Shown here piece by piece: positions 39,201 through 42,650 of a stretch of DNA of 42,650 nucleotides. The position numbers were made by a program, and so were the translations under genes. This DNA comes from Candidatus Methylomirabilis sp. (GTDB taxonomy: Bacteria > DYJV01), in contig DYJV01000013.1 of NCBI GenBank assembly GCA_020722945.1, positions 1-42,650 of the forward strand. Direction: 5' to 3'. A model generated the notes under the pieces. It ran no database searches, was not told the origin of the DNA, and saw only the letters and a program-made list of their open reading frames with translations. The stretch's first letter is position 1. The number at the start of each line of letters is the position of its first letter.

Positions 39201-39536
39201 GCAATCCGAGCTTATAAAGATTTTCGTTTGGGGCAGGTTAGCGAACAAAGTTTAGAACAAAAAGCTCTTAATAATCTTGATTTTCTAATCGCAAATAAAG
39301 AAGAATCACTTATGCCTCACAAAGATTTCTTGAGGATGTTAAAAGAAGATATTTTGTCATATGGCACTTTGGCGGATTATACCTTGCGTCGAATTGCTGG
39401 TTTCAAAGAGAATTATGTTAAAGATATAGCATATTTAAAGAATGAACTGGGCGAAGATTATTTAATCAAAGAAAAGAACCGCCAAAAAGAACAGAAAAAA
39501 GAAATTATTATTGCTATTGAGAATAAAATACTATGA
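36216..39536 (+). CDS. PLD-like nuclease/SNF2-type helicase fusion, probable restriction or defence protein
   Basis: 1106 residues. The N-terminal ~200 residues form a phospholipase-D-like domain with one HxK half-site (HAKLYLF, His131/Lys133) and ITGSSNLTKAG at 151-161; PLD nucleases usually pair two such halves, so a dimer is expected. A superfamily 2 helicase follows: ADVVGLGKTI (Lys285), VDEAH (356-360), LLTATPF (384-390), then SEYVDTVKYLEKAL, SDKISEGFNLNR near 788 and VIQRLGRINR near 816. The C-terminal ~250 residues are unassigned. Its stop overlaps the methyltransferase start (ATGA). CGN arginine codons are much more frequent than in the flanking core genes, suggesting transfer. Confidence 0.85.
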   Translation: MPNFITNNETRDLKKRLIELIGKSEELKFLVGFFYFSGIRELYEGLKANPNTITKVLVGLNVDRANFGLIEFSDREQLSDEEKTYKFFESIKKSLNNENFDTKEFYEQVKFFLELIQKDKLIIRKAYKPNHAKLYLFKLDQSQVGKKNLFITGSSNLTKAGLSTQNEFNVEIGDYGFEDADQYFDELWQEAVKITELDYIKKKLIQVIETETLVKDISPFEAFCLVLKTYLDSFEQKEIGDSLIKTLEENNYKPYQYQLDAVKQSLAIMENNNGVIVADVVGLGKTIIACAIAKQLKKRGVIICPPGLVGDRSKNSGWKKYTEEFRLYDYEVRSSGDLKNTLEFVNKAKDIEVIIVDEAHRFRNQDTKDYELLKNICRGKQVILLTATPFNNRPGDILALLKLFITPKKSSITLENNLVDQFKGFKGMFDRLGYIKKYWNSPDNAKRNKATNYYKALFGEDVVDLKKVATRARYLAKQIRNVIEPVTIRRNRLDLQNNPYYKNEVKELSKVVNPKEWFFELNKEQSDFYTTIIESYFGEPEEGGRFKGAIYRPFEYEKGIKEKMSEDDNRQFIQQRNLFDFMRRLLVKRFESSFGSFEQSIKNFKKITENSQKFIQKTGEYILDRGLLEKIYELDADEIEKYLLEYEEKIKQGEYPKNHKRYKLSVFKHKDDFLRDIESDLKLFDEILSELEKLDLIKNDPKTDCLLEHLKKELAKKPNKGEPKRKLIIFSEYVDTVKYLEKALENVYKDRVLVVSGDLSATKINQINKNFDASYEDQENEFDILLSSDKISEGFNLNRGGMVINYDIPWNPVRVIQRLGRINRISKKVFNELYIVNFFPTEQGAELVQSRQIAANKMFLIHNTLGEDSKIFDIDEEPTPAGLFNRIQQNPDDQEEESFYTKAFKHYLKIKKDNPELIANLKNYPPRIKVAKSYTENELLVFFKKGRLYVSGAKTDTKKIEAFQTNFEDVFEKIVCEPDEKAQNWNTDQFWLVYDAIRAYKDFRLGQVSEQSLEQKALNNLDFLIANKEESLMPHKDFLRMLKEDILSYGTLADYTLRRIAGFKENYVKDIAYLKNELGEDYLIKEKNRQKEQKKEIIIAIENKIL

Positions 39537-42500
39537 GCAAAACCAAGCAAATACCGGATTTAATAATCAATGATTTTTCAACTGAAAAATTCAATGTTTT
39601 TTTCCGCAGAAGAACGCAAGGTAAATTTCGTGAAATAAATCAAAGCTATCAGCAATATGATGATAGTGATTTTAAAAATGGCTTAAAATTAGGTGAAGCT
39701 GAATTTGGTGATGGAAAACTTATTGTCTGCTCTTTTGAAGTGCAGAAAAGTCTTTCAGAAAGAAGTGGTAAAAAAGCCCAATATGAGAAAGCTAAAAGCA
39801 TTTTAAAGTCAATAGAAAATCAAGTCTATTCTGCCGGAATTTTTGTTTTTTATGATAAAAGTGGCAATTTTCGCTTTTCTCTCGTTTATCCCGAAAGCAT
39901 AGGCAATAGAAGGCAATGGAATAATTTTAAAAGATTTACTTATTTTGTCAGCCAAGAATTAACCAATAAAACTTTTTTGCAACGAATTGTTGACGGCGAT
40001 TTTCCCACATTTGCCAAGATCAAAGAGGCATTTTCGGTAGAAAAAGTCACCAAAGAATTTTATCAGGATATTGCCAACTGGTATTTTTGGGCAGTTTCAC
40101 ATTGCAGTTTCCCCAAAGACGCAGAAACAGAAGAAAACGGCAGAAATATCGCAGTTATTCGCTTGATCACCAGAATGATTTTTATCTGGTTTATGCGAGA
40201 GCGTGGGCTTATTAATAAAGATTTGTTTGAAAAACAACAAATAGAGAATATTTTAAAAAATTTAAACAATGATGAATCAAGCTATTACACTGCGATTTTA
40301 CAAAACTTGTTTTTTGCGACATTAAGCACCAAAAAAGAAGAAAGACAATTTGGTAGTGAGATAAGAGGGCACAAAGGCTATAACCCCGACTTTGGCAATC
40401 AATATGTTTTTCGTTATCAGGAAATGTTTAAAAATCCGGAAAATATCAAAGACTATTTTGGCGATATTCCTTTTTTAAACGGAGGGATTTTTGAATGTCT
40501 GGATGACAAGAAAAATGGAATTATTATTGACGGATTTTCACGAACAAAGAAAAACCAACCGGAAGTCCCTAATCTGCTATTTTTCGGTGCAGACAAAAAG
40601 GTTGATTTAAATAAAGCTTACGGTACCAAAAATAAAACATATAAAGTGCGAGGACTTTTAGATATTTTGTCATCTTTCAATTTCACGATTGATGAAAACT
40701 CGCCGGATGATGCGGATATAGCACTTGATCCGGAGCTATTGGGTAGAGTATTTGAAAACTTGCTTGCCAGCTTCAATCCGGAAACCTCCACAACAGCTCG
40801 CAAAGCCACTGGCAGTTATTACACACCGCGCGAGATTGTTGATTATATGGTCTCTGAATCATTGAAAGCATATTTCAAAACGCATCTATCTGATATTGAA
40901 AAAATTGATGAAAAACTGGAACAGCTTTTTGGGAGTGAATCTTCAGCCAATCCTTTTGATGAAAGTGAGTCCAAAAGACTGGTTGAGTTGATTGAAAGTG
41001 TCAAGATTGTGGATCCTGCAGTCGGATCCGGTGCTTTTCCAATGGGTGCTTTAAATAAACTGGTGTTTATCCTGAACAAAGTTGATCCGGGAAATAAATT
41101 ATGGAAAGAAGCACAGTTAAAAGCGGTTGATGCCATACCTGACCCAAGTGCCAGAAGAATGGCAAAAGAGCGGATTGAAGAGTTTTTTGAAGGAAAAAAT
41201 GCTGATTACGGCAGAAAGCTTTATCTTATCCAGCGGTGTATTTATGGTGTGGATATTCAGCAAATTGCTGTTGAAATTGCTAAACTTAGGTTTTTTATCT
41301 CGCTTTTGGTTGATGAAAAAATAGATAAAGAAAAAGATAACTGGGGTATTGAACCGCTCCCCAATCTTGATTTCAAAATTATGCAGGGCAATAGCCTGAT
41401 TTCTGAATTTCTGGGGATTGATTTTGATAATGACAGCGAAGTAAAAAGGGGTTGCAACCCTTTTTTACTGATAGATCAGGATGATGATTCACTTATTAAG
41501 GAATTTGAACAGAAGAAAATAGATTTTCAAAACGAGGCGGATAAAGATAAAAAATCCAAGCTCAAGCAGGAAGTGGAAGATTTGATGATTCGGATTTTTG
41601 AAACCAAAGTCAAAAAACAAAAAGGCGATTATTTCAGGCAGTTAGAAGAAATTGAAAGTAAATATTCCGCTTTACCCAATCAAAAACAACGGGAAGAGAT
41701 TATCGCACAAGAAAAACAAAAACTCTCCAAAAAATCCATCTTTGATCTGGAAAATATAGAAAAACAACTGCGGGAATTTGTAAGCAAAAAGAAAACTCGA
41801 CCATTTTTCCCTTGGAAGCTCTATTTTGCGGAGGTGTTTGAGAAAAAAGTAATTGAAAAAAACTGGAAAGCCTATCACATTACTTGGGTTACTCATAATA
41901 GTCGAGTAAGTGAACGAATGGTGGAATATAAAGTAAAAACAGGAGAACCTATAGTCTTAAATGATGATGAAGAGGTTGAAGTAGCTAAGTATTTATCTCA
42001 AATTATTATCGAAGATAATTTGAGAGTGGTGAGATTTAATATTTGCAGGGATCATGTGCATATGTTTTTAGTTTGTGAAGAAAAAGATAGAGACAATATA
42101 GTAAGGAAACTTAAGGGAAAGACAACTCAGCTTTACAAACAAAATCATAATATCTCTGACGAGTTTCATTTGTGGGCACAAAAGTATAGTGCGACATGGA
42201 TTGAAAGCGATGAGCAATTTGCGAATACAATAGAATATATCAAAAATAATCGGTATAAGCACAACCTTCCGTTCAACAAGGGGTTGCAACCCCTTGTTGA
42301 AAGGTGCAAGACCCCATTGGAACACCTTTTTGATCCCATCGTGGAAAAAGGTGGTTTTGATATTGTGATTGGAAACCCGCCGTATATTCAACTACAAAAA
42401 GATGAAGGTCAATTGGCTAAACTTTACCAACCCCAAAATTACGAAACCTTTGCCCACACAGGTGATATTTACACCCTTTTTTACGAAAAAGGCATAAATT

Positions 42501-42650
42501 TATTAAAGGATAAAGGACTTCTTACTTTTATCACTTCCAACAAGTGGATGCGAGCCGGTTATGGCGAAAAACTACGAAATTATTTTTTACGATTTAATCC
42601 AAAATTGCTGATTGATTTAGGTCCCGGTGTTTTTGAATCAGCAACTGTTG
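39533..42650 (+). CDS. Eco57I-type N6-adenine DNA methyltransferase with an inserted Y1 transposase domain (partial)
   Basis: Open from the ATG at 39533 to the window edge (1039 codons, unfinished). Residues 1-150 are an uncharacterised N-terminal domain; 200-440 are helical. The methyltransferase part shows ATGSYYTPREIVDYMV, SAM motif I VDPAVGSGAFPMG (493-505), IYGVDIQQIAVEIAKLR, and motif IV VIGNPPYIQLQ (NPPY 948-951), which marks an adenine-specific enzyme. Between FFPWKLYFAEVFE and EKGGFDIVIG, where relatives are contiguous, about 160 foreign residues encode a Y1/HUH domain. Coupled to the helicase upstream. It probably protects host DNA or forms a combined restriction system; a nuclease or specificity domain may lie beyond the edge. 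Confidence 0.85.
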   Translation, partial: MSKTKQIPDLIINDFSTEKFNVFFRRRTQGKFREINQSYQQYDDSDFKNGLKLGEAEFGDGKLIVCSFEVQKSLSERSGKKAQYEKAKSILKSIENQVYSAGIFVFYDKSGNFRFSLVYPESIGNRRQWNNFKRFTYFVSQELTNKTFLQRIVDGDFPTFAKIKEAFSVEKVTKEFYQDIANWYFWAVSHCSFPKDAETEENGRNIAVIRLITRMIFIWFMRERGLINKDLFEKQQIENILKNLNNDESSYYTAILQNLFFATLSTKKEERQFGSEIRGHKGYNPDFGNQYVFRYQEMFKNPENIKDYFGDIPFLNGGIFECLDDKKNGIIIDGFSRTKKNQPEVPNLLFFGADKKVDLNKAYGTKNKTYKVRGLLDILSSFNFTIDENSPDDADIALDPELLGRVFENLLASFNPETSTTARKATGSYYTPREIVDYMVSESLKAYFKTHLSDIEKIDEKLEQLFGSESSANPFDESESKRLVELIESVKIVDPAVGSGAFPMGALNKLVFILNKVDPGNKLWKEAQLKAVDAIPDPSARRMAKERIEEFFEGKNADYGRKLYLIQRCIYGVDIQQIAVEIAKLRFFISLLVDEKIDKEKDNWGIEPLPNLDFKIMQGNSLISEFLGIDFDNDSEVKRGCNPFLLIDQDDDSLIKEFEQKKIDFQNEADKDKKSKLKQEVEDLMIRIFETKVKKQKGDYFRQLEEIESKYSALPNQKQREEIIAQEKQKLSKKSIFDLENIEKQLREFVSKKKTRPFFPWKLYFAEVFEKKVIEKNWKAYHITWVTHNSRVSERMVEYKVKTGEPIVLNDDEEVEVAKYLSQIIIEDNLRVVRFNICRDHVHMFLVCEEKDRDNIVRKLKGKTTQLYKQNHNISDEFHLWAQKYSATWIESDEQFANTIEYIKNNRYKHNLPFNKGLQPLVERCKTPLEHLFDPIVEKGGFDIVIGNPPYIQLQKDEGQLAKLYQPQNYETFAHTGDIYTLFYEKGINLLKDKGLLTFITSNKWMRAGYGEKLRNYFLRFNPKLLIDLGPGVFESATV
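41441..41468. repeat. 28-bp palindrome, translated, sister of 42272-42301
   Basis: GTAAAAAGGGG-TTGCAA-CCC then TTTTTTAC: 13 of 14 positions pair and the odd one is G-T. It falls exactly on codon boundaries and is read as VKRGCNPFL within the methyltransferase. The core GGGGTTGCAACCC is shared with the second palindrome. It lies in a hydrophilic linker after GIDFDNDSE. Confidence 0.8.
41852..42340 (+). mobile_element. In-frame Y1 (HUH) REP-associated/IS200-like transposase domain
   Basis: Inside the methyltransferase frame, residues ~777-905 read as a complete Y1 transposase domain: WKAYHITWVTHNSR, then the HUH motif in CRDHVHMFLV (His841, His843), VRKLKGKTTQLYK, and WAQKYSATWI with the likely nucleophile Tyr885, ending IEYIKNNRYKHN. 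All expected catalytic residues are present. It is followed by LPFNKGLQPLVE, encoded by a perfect palindrome, and then rejoins KGGFDIVIGNPPY. Boundaries are estimated from where the methyltransferase pattern stops and resumes. No stop or frameshift is present. Confidence 0.82.
42272..42301. repeat. Perfect 30-bp palindrome at the 3' part of the Y1 insert
   Basis: The left half is TTCAACAAGGGGTTG (42272-42286) and the right half is its exact reverse complement (42287-42301). It falls on codon boundaries and is translated as FNKGLQPLVE. It shares the GGGGTTGCAACCC core with 41441-41468. Such palindromes are the known substrates of REP-associated Y1 transposases. Confidence 0.88.

Noticed and set aside
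41469-41850. Treating the two GGGGTTGCAACCC palindromes as ends of one transposon
   Set aside because: The segment between the first palindrome and the Y1 domain reads like native methyltransferase linker up to FFPWKLYFAEVFE, so a simple transposon bracket is not supported.
41441-42301. Intein or group II intron explanation for the methyltransferase insert
   Set aside because: No Cys/Ser-Asn splice residues or Hint-type blocks are visible at the borders, and the insert is a full open frame with HUH transposase motifs.
41257-42391. Minus-strand frames within the Y1/methyltransferase region
   Set aside because: They lie opposite a coherent plus-strand protein with recognised motifs; one carries Phe/Ile-rich low complexity only.
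36216-42650. CRISPR array or Cas genes in the island
   Set aside because: No regularly spaced repeats and no Cas-like proteins; the palindromes are two copies at unequal positions inside coding sequence.

Overview
The window is a stretch of AT-rich bacterial chromosome. It encodes a lipopolysaccharide assembly protein (LptD), so the cell is probably didermic. Several traits fit a deep-branching anaerobic or thermophilic lineage such as Deferribacterota: a siroheme-route heme synthase (AhbD), a CooC-type nickel-insertion ATPase, a pyruvoyl arginine decarboxylase with a bacterial/archaeal-type AdoMet decarboxylase, and many TTG/GTG starts. The lineage is inferred from gene content; no rRNA is present to confirm it.

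Layout. 1-600: a frameshifted glycosyltransferase remnant, a hairpin and a 30-bp repeat. 605-6067 (minus strand): tRNA-Pro, lptD, folC, a metallo-beta-lactamase-fold hydrolase, coaD and rsmD. 6462-10780 (plus strand): HU, a lytic transglycosylase, pgsA, a GT2 glycosyltransferase, a ParB-like protein and a spore-photoproduct-lyase-like radical SAM protein, many of them overlapping. rpmB then reads back, a YdcF-like gene follows, and acs carries its own promoter and terminator. 13753-14225 is a scar with an IS3-type transposase fragment, a second copy of the 30-bp repeat and a REP-like hairpin. 14226-18839 (minus) holds argB, hslU, hslV and a ClC channel. Two short plus-strand genes follow: a Cys-rich DUF6485-type protein and a LeuD-like small subunit.

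19909-25223 (minus) is a long cluster in the order speD, pdaD, speE, speB, dksA, M29 aminopeptidase, miaA, hfq. Its first four genes form a complete arginine to agmatine to putrescine to spermidine route, and a near-consensus promoter stands in front of speD. 25405-28701 (minus) is the N-degron set clpS-clpA-aat. 29023-35022 (plus) holds cooC, queH, lepA, lepB, a radical SAM protein and ahbD.

The last 7.4 kb look like an integrated island. A tRNA-Thr is followed by a decayed tyrosine recombinase and a palindrome-rich spacer. Then come two translationally coupled genes: a phospholipase-D-like/SNF2-type helicase fusion and an Eco57I-type N6-adenine methyltransferase that runs off the window. 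This resembles a restriction or phage-defence pair. Inside the methyltransferase, just before its NPPY catalytic motif, sits an apparently complete Y1 (HUH) REP-associated/IS200-like transposase domain. It is in frame and followed by a perfect 30-bp palindrome that is itself translated. A sister palindrome with the same GGGGTTGCAACCC core lies about 830 bp upstream in the same reading frame. This open-frame mobile element inside a defence methyltransferase is the most interesting signal in the window.
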